Below, in pieces: positions 39,999 to 49,579 of a stretch of 64,000 nt of DNA. Both the position numbers and the translations under genes were made by a program. The stretch is taken from NCBI RefSeq assembly GCF_003762925.1, contig NZ_RJUK01000002.1, forward strand, positions 62,001-126,000, given 5' to 3'. The stretch comes from Marinimicrobium koreense (lineage in GTDB: Bacteria > Pseudomonadota > Gammaproteobacteria > Pseudomonadales > Cellvibrionaceae). Under the pieces are notes generated by a model, which saw only the letters and a list, made by a program, of their open reading frames with translations, was not told the DNA's origin and did not search any database. Positions within the stretch are counted from its first letter, which is position 1; every line of letters starts with the position of its first letter.

Positions 39999-41939
39999 CT
40001 ACTCGAAAACCGCCACGAACCCACCGGCGGGCGCCAGGGTCAGCTCAAGCGGGCCGGCTTCCACGGCACGTTGCTCAAAGGAACGGGGCTCGCTCCCGTC
40101 CGTGATCAGGGTGCCTTCCGCATCGCCAATAAAGGACAGGTCCAATTCCAGAGACTTCGGCTCGTCCTCGCCGTTGAGACCGGCGATATACCAACGCTCG
40201 CCAGAGCGCCGGGCGAACACCGCATGCTTACCCGGATAGCCCGTCAGCAGGCGGGATTCGTCCCACACCACGGGAAGATCACGCAAAAATGCCCTGACAT
40301 ACTCGGGCACCTTCGCCATGCCGTCCGGCGTTTCCACGATGTGAGTCTGCCCCGACACGAAGACCACCGGCATCGCCAATTGCATGCCGTTTCGGCTCTT
40401 GCGGGTCACCTCTGGGTTGTGCAGATGGTTGAAGGCCGTGGGCGTATAGTCCATGGGGTCAAACACGTTGCGGGCAAAGGGCAGCATGGCCGCGTGACTG
40501 GGTTCTTTATCGGCGGTTTCCTGAAAGAAAGTCACCATCTCCATGCCGTGTACCGACTCCATGGTCATCATGTTCGGGAAGGTCCGCTGAATGCCGCGCG
40601 GCAGAGTGGAGCCGTGATGGTTGACCATCAGCTCGAAGTCGGCGGCATCCTGCAGCAGGTCCCGATAGTAGGCTATGGCGGACTGACCGTCGCCGGGGAA
40701 AAAGTCTACTTTGACACCACGCACACCCATTGCCTGCAGACGGGCGAACTCCGCCCGCCGGGATTCCCGGGTCAAAAGCTTGTCACGCGGGGTGTAGGGC
40801 GCGGTATTCCAGTCTCCGGCGGAGTTGTACCAGAGAATCAACCCCACCTCTTTGGACACGGCATAGTCCACCAGCTCCTGCATGCGCTCGTAGCCGATGT
40901 TCTGGTCCCAGTTCACATCCACCAGGGTGTATTCCCAGCCCATGTCAGCCGCGTAGTCGATATACCACTTCTGAATGTCGTAGGTGATCGACTCATCTTT
41001 GAGTAGCCCCCAGCTCCAGCTGGCCATCCCCGGCTCGACAAAGTCGGCGTCTGCTATCACCGAGGGCTCGGCCAGATCGGTGCCCATGGTGGAGACGGTA
41101 ATATCGGCCAGGCTACCGACCGTAATGGTCCGCCAGGGCGAGTGAAAGGCGCCGGTATCATGAGCGAGTCGCTCGCCCCCGCTGAACACCTCCCCTTCCA
41201 TCGGCAGGCCGATCCGGTACTCCCCTTCCGGCGACTCTGGCTGCAGGCGGGAGGCGTGAAAGTTGCCCTGCATCCCGACTTCACTCAGCAACACCCAGTC
41301 GCCATTGCTGTGAAACAGGGCGGGGAAAACCCAGCCGGCTTCCGAGGGAGACTCGGTGCCCACCGGTATTTCCATTTCGTAATGTTCTTCGTAAGCCGGG
41401 TTGGTGCCTTCGAAGCCGGTGTTGACCACCTGCATGCGCTGCATCCAGGCTTTGGCCGACGCAGGAAAATCGAACGAGGTGATTTCCCGCTCAAAACGCT
41501 TGGCGCCCTCACCCGGAAATTCGTAGCGAAAGGCCACGCCGTCATCGGAGGCGCGCAGACGAATCACCAGAGGCTCACCCTCGGCGTTGGCAAAACGCAG
41601 CGTCTGCTCGTTGGCCTGATAGTGAATGTCGAGCTGTTTGCCCTGGTGCATTTCATAGTGGTCTTCCACCAATGTCGGCTCGGATGCGCTCGTCAGAGAC
41701 AGACCTTGTTCAAAAGCAGCGCTCTGTAAACGGATGCCCAGATCCGACGGCTCGAGCACGGTTCGCTCGTCATGAAAAACCTGATATTCCGGCGCCCCCT
41801 GGGCGTTCAGCGAAACACTGACCCGGACACTACCGTCCGGACTGCTCAATACAACGTTATTGCCTGGGCCGCTGCCAGTATTTGAGCAGGCGCCCAGACA
41901 AAGGGCCAGCATGGCCAGACTCAAAACGGATTTGTTCAT
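39999..41939 (-). CDS. GH97 family glycoside hydrolase, lipoprotein
   Basis: 646 residues. Lipoprotein signal MNKSVLSLAMLALCLGAC. An N-terminal beta-sandwich (about 28-275), a TIM barrel (about 280-560) and a C-terminal beta domain are the GH97 plan. GVKVDFFPGDGQ carries an Asp (about 412) at the nucleophile position of retaining GH97 enzymes, and TMESVHGME carries a candidate acid/base Glu, so it resembles the alpha-galactosidase/beta-L-arabinopyranosidase branch rather than inverting SusB-type glucosidases. The arabinan context favours removal of beta-L-arabinopyranose caps or alpha-galactose; that is inference. ATG at 41939 follows GGGAGTAG. Confidence 0.87.
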   Translation of the reverse strand: MNKSVLSLAMLALCLGACSNTGSGPGNNVVLSSPDGSVRVSVSLNAQGAPEYQVFHDERTVLEPSDLGIRLQSAAFEQGLSLTSASEPTLVEDHYEMHQGKQLDIHYQANEQTLRFANAEGEPLVIRLRASDDGVAFRYEFPGEGAKRFEREITSFDFPASAKAWMQRMQVVNTGFEGTNPAYEEHYEMEIPVGTESPSEAGWVFPALFHSNGDWVLLSEVGMQGNFHASRLQPESPEGEYRIGLPMEGEVFSGGERLAHDTGAFHSPWRTITVGSLADITVSTMGTDLAEPSVIADADFVEPGMASWSWGLLKDESITYDIQKWYIDYAADMGWEYTLVDVNWDQNIGYERMQELVDYAVSKEVGLILWYNSAGDWNTAPYTPRDKLLTRESRRAEFARLQAMGVRGVKVDFFPGDGQSAIAYYRDLLQDAADFELMVNHHGSTLPRGIQRTFPNMMTMESVHGMEMVTFFQETADKEPSHAAMLPFARNVFDPMDYTPTAFNHLHNPEVTRKSRNGMQLAMPVVFVSGQTHIVETPDGMAKVPEYVRAFLRDLPVVWDESRLLTGYPGKHAVFARRSGERWYIAGLNGEDEPKSLELDLSFIGDAEGTLITDGSEPRSFEQRAVEAGPLELTLAPAGGFVAVFE

Positions 41940-41956
41940 GTTGCTACTCCCAATAT

Positions 41957-41982
41957 GAAAAAAGGCCGGGGCTACCCCGGCC
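41957..41982 (-). terminator. Intrinsic terminator between TonB receptor 1 and GH97
   Basis: Perfect 8-bp stem GGCCGGGG/CCCCGGCC with a 3-nt loop and six T on the minus strand, starting nine bases after the receptor stop. It should reduce read-through into the GH97 gene. Confidence 0.87.
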
Positions 41983-41990
41983 AGCCAGCA

Positions 41991-44774
41991 TTAAAACTCC
42001 GCCCGTACCCCCACGGTATAACGGGGACCGGTTTGCTCTCGCAACAGAATCTGGTTGTCGTAACGCCCTACTTTCTGATACTTCTCGTCGGTAATATTTA
42101 CCCCTTCGAAAAATACCGACAGGCTGTCGCTCAGACTATAGCTTACCCGCGCGTCGATCTGCTCATAGTCTTCGACATAGGTAGGCTCGCCCCCGAAACC
42201 GACCGCCGTTTGCAGGAAGCGGTCGCGCTGATTCCACGCCAGGCGGGCTTCAAAGTTGCCCCGCTCGTAAAAGCCGACGATATTGTAGGAGTCACCCAGC
42301 CCTTCGAGCGCGAAGGTCTGGCTGATATCACCGGTGTCGAGCTCAGCGTCGCTATCCACAAGGGTCGCGTTGGCGGTAAAACCAAAACCGCTCCAGGCAC
42401 CTGACAGATAATCAAAGGTGTGCTGGAAACCCAGCTCAACCCCGTCAACGGTAGCATCTTCCAGATTATCCTGGGTGCTTACTTCAAACACCGGATTACC
42501 ATCAAACAGATTATCCTGATCCTGAATTTCAAACTCCTGACGCAGAACGGTATTGACCAGGAAATTTTCAACCCGCTTCTGGAACAGCCCCACCGTCAGG
42601 TAACCGCTCTCCTGGTAATACCACTCATAGGCAAGGTCCAGATTGTCTGATGCGTAGGGCTCGAGATTCGGATTACCACTACTCGCCTGCAGGTTACCTG
42701 GACGTGCGGTACCGATGGTAGTGCGCGGAGACAGGGCACCGAACGGCGGACGAGTCAGTGTTTGCGACGCGGCAAAACGAATGACCATATCGTCGTTCAG
42801 GTTCAAACGGTAATCCAGTGTCGGCAGAAAATGATCATAGGTGTTATTGGCACTTACCACCTGCTCGTTGCCATCCACCACGTCATAGGCGGTGGGGTCA
42901 CTGGGGATTTCGCGAAGATCGAGCAAAGGCGCGGAAATGCCGAACGGCGTAGTCTCCGTCTCCACGTAGCGAACACCCGCATTCAAGCTCCAGGGCATGT
43001 CACCCAGTTCACCCTGGAAATTGAAGTTGGCGTAGACCGACATTACCGTCTCATCGATTTCCGTTGAACTGGACTGCAACACCAATGCATAGCCATTGCT
43101 TTCATCCAGCGCCGCTTGGGTGGTGCCGGGCTCAAGACCGGCTGCCTCGTCTCTTGCAGCCGCTGCCTCCGGGGTTTCCAGCCAGGAGATGAGGGCATCC
43201 AGATCAGCAGTTTGCCAGGTGGCAGGGACATCAATGTCGCCATCCATGTAGTTGCCACCCTCAGCGACTATGGCCAGCAGGTCGTCGGGCACATCCGTCT
43301 GATAACCGCAATAAATACACGGGTTATCGGAAGTCCGACTGGTCGTGCTCTCCGACTCATCGGAATAATGGGCACCGAAGGTGACGGTTTTCAGGTGCTC
43401 AAAGTCGGCCTGCCACTCAAAGTCCACCCGTTGCTCAAACAGGTCGTGCTCGATATCCGCCGCACCGCCCAGCGGTCCGCCACCAATACCGCGCATGAAA
43501 AAGTGGGCTTTAGACAAACTCGTATCATTGATCTGGGCGTCCGTCACACCGCTATAGGACGGCATACCGTTCTCATCATAACTGAGCGTAAAACCGTCAT
43601 CCCGGAAGCCAATCACACCCACATTGGTGCCGCCAGCGCCGCCGGACTCCGCTTTGGAATAGCTGGTATCAAACGCCACATTCCAGCCCGGCGCCAAATC
43701 CCAATCGGCGTTAAAACCAAACGCCTGGGACTCGGACGGCCGGCTACGCTCGGCCATAGTGAAATCGGTCGCCGCATTCTGGTTTTGCGTAAACGTTGTC
43801 GCCGTACGATTTTCATCGAACGTGGCGTCCGTAATAATGGAAGGCGTCACAAAGAACGTCAGAGTGTTGGACTGAGTCTGTACGTCAAAGTCGTTGAACA
43901 TGGCGTCCAGCGTAAAGGTCAGATCGTCAGTCGCCTGGAACTGAAACGTACTGTTGATGTTGATGCGCTCACGCTGCTCATCAATGGGGCTGATATTCAG
44001 AACCTGGGGAATGAAGAACTGGTCGTCCGCCGAGTAGCCCTGGTCCGCCAGATCATCGGCAATCAACGTCAGACCATCGCGCGGCGCGGTAAGAATGCCG
44101 TCGGTGAGGAAACGTTCAATACGATTCTTCCGCTCTTCGTAGGTTACCGATAACAGCGCCCCCATGCGCCCATCCGCAAAGGTGTTGCTTACCATGCCGA
44201 ACAGCTCGGGGGTGCTCTCACCGGACAGATCCTCATGCAGCATCTTGGCCGAACCCACCGCCTTGAAGCTACCGATATCCAGCGGGCGCGGCGTGTGCAT
44301 CACAATGGTGGAGCCAATACCACCGGACTGCAGACGCGCCTGAGCGCTTTTGTAGACGTCCACCCGCGAAACCAGCTCGGCGGGCAGATTGTCAAAGTTG
44401 AACGACCTCGCGCCGGTGTCAGACACCTGTCGACGACCGTTAAGCAATACCGTATTGAATTGAGGACCAAAACCACGCACCGTGACGCTCTGCCCTTCCC
44501 CGCCACTTCGATCGATAGAAACGCCGGTAATTCGCTGAAGGGATTCGGCAATATTGGTATCCGGGAATTTACCCAGACTCTCCGAGGCAATGGAATCCAC
44601 CATGGCATCGGAGTCTCGCTTGATATCCATCGCCTGCTGAAGGCTGGAGCGAATACCGGTAACCAGCACTTCCTCCATACTGGTTTCCTGAGAAGCCGAC
44701 TGAGCGGAAGCCTGGGCGCCGGCAAACAGTATCGTGGCAATCGTACTACTGAGAATGGTTTTTTTCGCTATCAT
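41991..44774 (-). CDS. TonB-dependent outer-membrane receptor 1 (carbohydrate type)
   Basis: 927 residues. A signal peptide (about 1-25, ending QASAQ) precedes the TonB-box region MEEVLVTGIRSSLQQAMDIKRDS, typical of the Caulobacter/Xanthomonas-type sugar receptors. The plug domain (about 50-165) has TNIAESLQRITGVSIDR and VRGFGPQFNTVLLNGRR. A 22-strand barrel ends in Phe (VGVRAEF), as required for BAM insertion. Probable importer of arabino-oligosaccharides given its neighbours. ATG at 44774 follows AGGAGAG. A terminator closes the gene before GH97. Confidence 0.93.
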   Translation of the reverse strand: MIAKKTILSSTIATILFAGAQASAQSASQETSMEEVLVTGIRSSLQQAMDIKRDSDAMVDSIASESLGKFPDTNIAESLQRITGVSIDRSGGEGQSVTVRGFGPQFNTVLLNGRRQVSDTGARSFNFDNLPAELVSRVDVYKSAQARLQSGGIGSTIVMHTPRPLDIGSFKAVGSAKMLHEDLSGESTPELFGMVSNTFADGRMGALLSVTYEERKNRIERFLTDGILTAPRDGLTLIADDLADQGYSADDQFFIPQVLNISPIDEQRERININSTFQFQATDDLTFTLDAMFNDFDVQTQSNTLTFFVTPSIITDATFDENRTATTFTQNQNAATDFTMAERSRPSESQAFGFNADWDLAPGWNVAFDTSYSKAESGGAGGTNVGVIGFRDDGFTLSYDENGMPSYSGVTDAQINDTSLSKAHFFMRGIGGGPLGGAADIEHDLFEQRVDFEWQADFEHLKTVTFGAHYSDESESTTSRTSDNPCIYCGYQTDVPDDLLAIVAEGGNYMDGDIDVPATWQTADLDALISWLETPEAAAARDEAAGLEPGTTQAALDESNGYALVLQSSSTEIDETVMSVYANFNFQGELGDMPWSLNAGVRYVETETTPFGISAPLLDLREIPSDPTAYDVVDGNEQVVSANNTYDHFLPTLDYRLNLNDDMVIRFAASQTLTRPPFGALSPRTTIGTARPGNLQASSGNPNLEPYASDNLDLAYEWYYQESGYLTVGLFQKRVENFLVNTVLRQEFEIQDQDNLFDGNPVFEVSTQDNLEDATVDGVELGFQHTFDYLSGAWSGFGFTANATLVDSDAELDTGDISQTFALEGLGDSYNIVGFYERGNFEARLAWNQRDRFLQTAVGFGGEPTYVEDYEQIDARVSYSLSDSLSVFFEGVNITDEKYQKVGRYDNQILLREQTGPRYTVGVRAEF

Positions 44775-45124
44775 ATTGGGACTCTCCTAAGCATTGTGTT
44801 TATTTGGATTATTAAACGCTAGCTCCGGGCGATTCACGTGATCCGGTTGGCGCGGAACACTTAACCGTCCGGCCCGGCGATGCCGAACTGGGCGACACCA
44901 CGTTAGGCGAGAGATCAAAGACTAGAGAAGCGGTCGTCAACCTACGCGAACTCTGATCCATCGCTGTAGGCTACATTAGGGGGAGGAGGGGTGGCCGTCT
45001 TGTATCTTATCGCACAAAAATAGTACTTTTTCGACAAATACAATAAATATTATAATTGAGTGGCGTATAGCGCGAAGAAAGGGGTGCCACCCGCTAGCTG
45101 GCACCCAAACTCAACGCTCGCGAC
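44775..45124 (-). promoter_or_regulatory. Upstream region of TonB receptor 1
   Basis: 350 bp without a gene. A hairpin after galM (GGGTGCCA/TGGCACCC, 45082-45106) is followed by CCTTTCTT, a weak terminator. A very A+T-rich patch (about 45000-45060) contains AATATTATAATTG and, on the minus strand, AGTACTAT, which could supply promoter elements. The portion 44820-44990 shows nothing I recognise. Confidence 0.4.
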
Positions 45125-46177
45125 TTAGTGGCTGAAGCGGAAGCTCATCCGGGTGTGGTAGGTGTCTCCCGGACGCACAATCGTGGACGGGAAACGATCC
45201 TGATTGGGCGAGTCAGGAAAATGCTGTGGTTCGACGCAGAAGGCGCCGTGACGAATCTGTTTTTGGCCTTTTCCTTCCACCGAACCGTCAAGAAAGTTGC
45301 CGGTGTACAGCTGGAAACACGGCTCTTCCGTCCAGACCTCCAACACACGTCCGGAAACCGGCTCTTCGGCCCGCGCGGCAAGCACCTCACCCTGCTCACC
45401 CTGACGGTCGACGACAAAATTATGATCATAGCCACCGTTGGCGCGCTTTAGCTGAATATCATCAACGTCAATTTCTGCCCCAATGGCTTTGGGCTTACGG
45501 AAGTCGAAGGCCGTACCGGCCACCTCAACCAGAGGCCCTTCCGGTATCAATTTGTCACTGACCGGGGTGTACTTGGACGCGTTCAGGGTAAGCTGATGGT
45601 CGCGCACGGTGCCCTTACCCGCCAGATTGAAATAGCTGTGCTGAGTCAGGTTGACCGGGGTCGCCTTGTCCGTGGTAGCACGGTAGTCGGTGATCAATTG
45701 ATTGTCATCGGTCAGCCAATACTCCACGGTGACAGACAAGGTGCCCGGATAACCCTGATCACCATCGGGGCTGACCAGACTCAGGCGAACGCCGGCACCA
45801 CGGTCATCCTCAAACGGCTCGGCATCCCAGAGTTTTTTGTCAAAGCCCTCAACCCCGCCATGCAGATGGTTCTCACCATCGTTCTGATCCAGGCGATACT
45901 CAACGCCGTCCAACTCAAAGCGGCCGCCCGCGATACGGTTGCCAAAGCGGCCAATCAGCGCCCCGAAATACGGGGAATCCGTCAGATAAGGGGCAAGTTC
46001 ATCAAACCCCATAACCACGTCGGCAACATTGCCGTCCCGGTCCGGCGCGAACAGGTGGGTAATGATGCCGCCGTAGTTGATCAGGCGGACTTCCATCCCC
46101 TTGCTATTGCGCAAAATGAATTGAGTGACCTCACGGCCATCGGGAAGACTTCCGAACGGGGCGGATTGAACGGGCAT
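45125..46177 (-). CDS. galM: Aldose 1-epimerase (mutarotase)
   Basis: 350 residues without a signal peptide, so cytosolic. Interconverts alpha and beta anomers of aldoses such as galactose or L-arabinose. Conserved motifs are NYGGIITHLFAPDRDG, FGALIGRFGNRIAGG, the catalytic His region NLTQHSYFNLAG (with HLHGG earlier) and the catalytic Glu in PCFQLYTGNFLDG. ATG at 46177 follows GAGGAA. It lies after TonB receptor 2 and its terminator; mutarotation would speed entry of released L-arabinose into AraA. Confidence 0.92.
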   Translation of the reverse strand: MPVQSAPFGSLPDGREVTQFILRNSKGMEVRLINYGGIITHLFAPDRDGNVADVVMGFDELAPYLTDSPYFGALIGRFGNRIAGGRFELDGVEYRLDQNDGENHLHGGVEGFDKKLWDAEPFEDDRGAGVRLSLVSPDGDQGYPGTLSVTVEYWLTDDNQLITDYRATTDKATPVNLTQHSYFNLAGKGTVRDHQLTLNASKYTPVSDKLIPEGPLVEVAGTAFDFRKPKAIGAEIDVDDIQLKRANGGYDHNFVVDRQGEQGEVLAARAEEPVSGRVLEVWTEEPCFQLYTGNFLDGSVEGKGQKQIRHGAFCVEPQHFPDSPNQDRFPSTIVRPGDTYHTRMSFRFSH

Positions 46178-46256
46178 AGATCAGATTCCTCTGAATGGGT
46201 AAAAGTCGGCGGTCAAGGGTGAATGGTATAACAGCAGACGGCCGGGAGGCCAGACA

Positions 46257-46285
46257 CAAAAAAGGCCAACCCCGGAGGGTTGGCC
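46257..46285 (-). terminator. Intrinsic terminator after TonB receptor 2
   Basis: Perfect 9-bp stem GGCCAACCC/GGGTTGGCC with a four-base loop and six T on the minus strand, 45 bp after the receptor stop and about 80 bp before galM. Confidence 0.88.
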
Positions 46286-46330
46286 AAGTTCGGTTTGAAC
46301 GTACGCAACCTTGATGGTTGCTCGCGCTCC

Positions 46331-49150
46331 TTAGAAGGAGTAGCGAGCGCCCAGGGCAAAGGTGCGGCTGATCTGCCAGTTACCGAAGGTATGCAGATCA
46401 CTGTTGCCGTAACGGCTCTGGTAGACCTCATCAGTCAGGTTGGTTGCATCGAAAGTCAGCACCAACTCATCGGTCGCGTTGTAGCTGAACTGGAAGTCCA
46501 GAGAGCTCTGCGGGTCGCGGTACACGCCCAGCGGGTTGGCGAACAAAGCAGCCTCATTGTTGTTGAGGAAGTCTTCACGCCATACATAAGCCAGACGGGC
46601 GTCAAAAGTATCGCGCTCGTAAGCCACCGCTACGCTGTAGGAGGTGTCAGACACACCAAACATCGGACCCACTTCGTAGCTGGTCACTTCACCTTCGCTG
46701 TTAGTAACCGGGTTAACCTGCTCCGAATCCAGGAAGGTGAAACTGGACTGGACACCCAGACCGTCCCAGTAGCCTTCGAGGTTCTCGGGGAAGTAGTTGA
46801 ACCCGATTTCCACACCTGACAGTTCACCATCTGACGCATTATCCGGCTGAGACAGAATAAAAGTATCTGTTTCATAACCTTCAATCTGGCGGTTCACTCG
46901 GTTACGGAAACCAACAACCAGGCCTTCGATGTCGCGCTGGAACAGAGTTACGTAGGCATTGCTGGCATCACCGAAGTACCACTCCAGAGACAAGTCGTAG
47001 TTCTGGGAAGTGGTCGGCTGCAAGTCGGCGTTGCCGCCAGTCGCAGTACCATAACCAATGTTGGTGATATCGTCGAAGTAGTTGATGGTCGGATTCAGGT
47101 CCCCAAATCCGGGCATACGCAGCGTTTCACCGTAGTTAAAGCGCGCGATCAGCTCATCAGTAAGGTTGTAGCGCAGAGACAAGAAGCTCAGAAGCTCCTG
47201 GTTGTCTGTGCTGCCCTCGGTTTCAGAGAAGTCCACCTGATCGGTAAAGACGGTATCGGTGGTCACATCAACGTAGCGGAGGCCAACCTGACCATCGAGA
47301 CGCTTACCAGCGATTTCGGTCTCAAACTCCGCATCGACGTACAGTGCGGTGTTGGTCTCCTCGATGGCAAACTCTTCCAGCAGCGGATCATTGGCATCCA
47401 GACCGTAAAGTCCAGTGAAGTAATCACGATTTGCCTTCAGGTAAGGGCCATCAACCACAGCCCAGGTACGGGGCACATCCAGCGCATCCATAAAGCCACT
47501 GTTGATGTACGCAATGCCATCATCTTCATAAGTGGAGAACTGGCAGTTAGCCGCATCGCCAGTAGTGTTTACGACATCACAGGGTGCTGCGTCCTGAGTA
47601 CGTGCATACTCGGTGGCATCGCGCACGTCGTGACGGATACCAAAATCGATCTTCTTGAAGAACGCACCGTCAGTGAAGTACTCGGCATCGGCGGTAAAGG
47701 TAACCGCTGACCCTTCGTTACGCGTTCCACTATCGTACATTTCAGCCATGGCGTACTGGGAAATGTCACTTTGATCGCCTTCATCGACATCCGGAGTGGC
47801 CGGGTTGTCCCGGAACTCAATGCTCGGGTTATTGCTGAAGTTGGCGTAGGTTTCATAGCGAACGTTGGTGCTGCGCATCGCAATGAAGCTGGATTCAAAC
47901 TCACTGTCCTGATACACCAGCTCAGACTTCAGGTTGAGCTTATCGGTCAGCTCCCAGTCACCGCCCAGAGCGTAAACATAAGAGTCGGTTTTTCCGGTTG
48001 AGTAGTCACCGCTACCAAAGGTGAAACCATCACGAATGGTACGCTCTTTGATGACGTTGGTTCCTTCATACAGCTCAAAGGTATCGGTCAGGTCGTCGCT
48101 CAAACCACCAAGGCTACCCCACCAGTCCACAAACGCGAAGTTCAGGGAGTTGAAGCCTTCATTGCGATAGCCATTGTAGAACGCTTCAAAGGTATATTCG
48201 CTGCGATCGTTTGGAGCAAACTGTAACGATACATTGGCAGCAGGGCGCTCACGTTCGCCGGTGAAGTCGGACATGAACATCGCATCGCGAGAAATATAGT
48301 AGGGAACCTGCTCACCATTTATATTGAAGGTGGATCCCGCATCGGTCGGGAGCCCACTCTCCAGCCCCGGAGTCCAGATCTCGCCGTCGGCACGTCCGTC
48401 GGTTGGCTGAATACGCTCCATCGGAGCCCAACCGGCAGGAGGATTTTCAGTAGCGAAAACCACCTGAGCGCCAGGCGTAGTAGACTGATCCCGATACTCA
48501 GTCTCACTATAGGAAACGTTTACGAGCGCACCGAACTCCCCCGCACCAGTATCCCAACGATCGCTAAAAAGCGCACTGATGGTCGGGTTCATCGCTTCCG
48601 CTTCTTCCAGATAGATACCGCGTGCAGAAACCGATACGCGAGAGCCGTCGAAATCAAACGGACGGAAGGTGTGCACGTCAATCTGGCCAGCAATACCGTT
48701 TTCGTAGGTTTCTGCTGAGCGGTTCTTGACCACATCAACTCGTGAAACCAGAGTAGAGGGGATATCCGCCAGCGCAACAGCACGGCCAGAAGCTGTGAAG
48801 ATGGTACGACCGTTTACCGTGGTGCTCACATCAGTAAGACCGCGGATACTGACCACGTTGGTTTCACCACCGGCACGATCCGTAACCTGAACACCAGCCA
48901 CACGCTGGAGAGACTCAACCACGTTGTTATCCGGCAGCTTACCGATATCTTCTGCCACGATGGAGTCCATGACATCCATGGATTCGCGTTTGATATCAAT
49001 GGCTTTGTTCAAGCTTGCACGAATACCGGTAACAACGACTTCTTCTAGCAGAGGCTCGTCTTGGGTGTCTTGGGCTTGAGCCAGCATGGGCAGGCCAGCC
49101 AGGGCGATGGACGCAGCGATACTGCGGCTTAGTAGGGAACGCTTAAACAT
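46331..49150 (-). CDS. TonB-dependent outer-membrane receptor 2 (carbohydrate type)
   Basis: 939 residues. A signal peptide (MFKRSLLSRSIAASIALAGLPMLAQAQ) is followed by EEVVVTGIRASLNKAIDIKRES, closely similar to receptor 1 at the TonB box. The plug (about 45-165) contains NNVVESLQRVAGVQVTDRAGG and ISIRGLTDVSTTVNGR-like sequence. The barrel ends LGARYSF. ATG at 49150 has AGGAGAG upstream; the frame extends 34 codons further into the promoter region. Codon use looks biased to frequent codons, which suggests high expression. Substrate inferred to be arabinan or xylan-type oligosaccharides. Confidence 0.93.
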   Translation of the reverse strand: MFKRSLLSRSIAASIALAGLPMLAQAQDTQDEPLLEEVVVTGIRASLNKAIDIKRESMDVMDSIVAEDIGKLPDNNVVESLQRVAGVQVTDRAGGETNVVSIRGLTDVSTTVNGRTIFTASGRAVALADIPSTLVSRVDVVKNRSAETYENGIAGQIDVHTFRPFDFDGSRVSVSARGIYLEEAEAMNPTISALFSDRWDTGAGEFGALVNVSYSETEYRDQSTTPGAQVVFATENPPAGWAPMERIQPTDGRADGEIWTPGLESGLPTDAGSTFNINGEQVPYYISRDAMFMSDFTGERERPAANVSLQFAPNDRSEYTFEAFYNGYRNEGFNSLNFAFVDWWGSLGGLSDDLTDTFELYEGTNVIKERTIRDGFTFGSGDYSTGKTDSYVYALGGDWELTDKLNLKSELVYQDSEFESSFIAMRSTNVRYETYANFSNNPSIEFRDNPATPDVDEGDQSDISQYAMAEMYDSGTRNEGSAVTFTADAEYFTDGAFFKKIDFGIRHDVRDATEYARTQDAAPCDVVNTTGDAANCQFSTYEDDGIAYINSGFMDALDVPRTWAVVDGPYLKANRDYFTGLYGLDANDPLLEEFAIEETNTALYVDAEFETEIAGKRLDGQVGLRYVDVTTDTVFTDQVDFSETEGSTDNQELLSFLSLRYNLTDELIARFNYGETLRMPGFGDLNPTINYFDDITNIGYGTATGGNADLQPTTSQNYDLSLEWYFGDASNAYVTLFQRDIEGLVVGFRNRVNRQIEGYETDTFILSQPDNASDGELSGVEIGFNYFPENLEGYWDGLGVQSSFTFLDSEQVNPVTNSEGEVTSYEVGPMFGVSDTSYSVAVAYERDTFDARLAYVWREDFLNNNEAALFANPLGVYRDPQSSLDFQFSYNATDELVLTFDATNLTDEVYQSRYGNSDLHTFGNWQISRTFALGARYSF

Positions 49151-49251
49151 AATTGCAACTCTCCTGCGGGTTTCATAGTCGCACCTGAGAACTGCCGATA
49201 TGGTCCGGCTCGCTCCCAAGTACTGGTTATTTTTAATAACGGAGCAAAACA

Positions 49252-49280
49252 ATACTATCGTATGACAATAAGCCTAGCAA
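49252..49280 (-). promoter_or_regulatory. Candidate promoter of TonB receptor 2
   Basis: Minus strand TTGCTA, 17-bp spacer, TAGTAT, predicted start near 49245, giving a 5' UTR of about 95 nt. The UTR contains the perfect palindrome GTTATT-TTT-AATAAC (49226-49240). Further upstream, 49380-49440 holds repeated ATCATAA/TTATGAT half-sites, including ATCATAATATATATGAT. The whole 49151-49579 interval is A+T-rich and has no gene. Confidence 0.5.
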
Positions 49281-49579
49281 CCCTTTTATCATACATTTAT
49301 CGCTCTATTTTGGGGCATTTAAGGCAAATAATTTTGATTTATCGCAAATACTTTGCTGAGCTTCCCTGACTATCGCTCAATTCATCATAATATATATGAT
49401 AATTAAAGACATCATAAAGCCATTATTATGATTAACATATAGTTGTTGTTCACAATTTCGACAACTCACCCTGAATAAAATATGTTGAACACTGCAGTAA
49501 TAATCGCGGCACAGGGTTGAAACCCACCCTTTACCCCCCCATCCCTTCATTTCTCACTCAAAAAACGGAGGTTCTCCCA

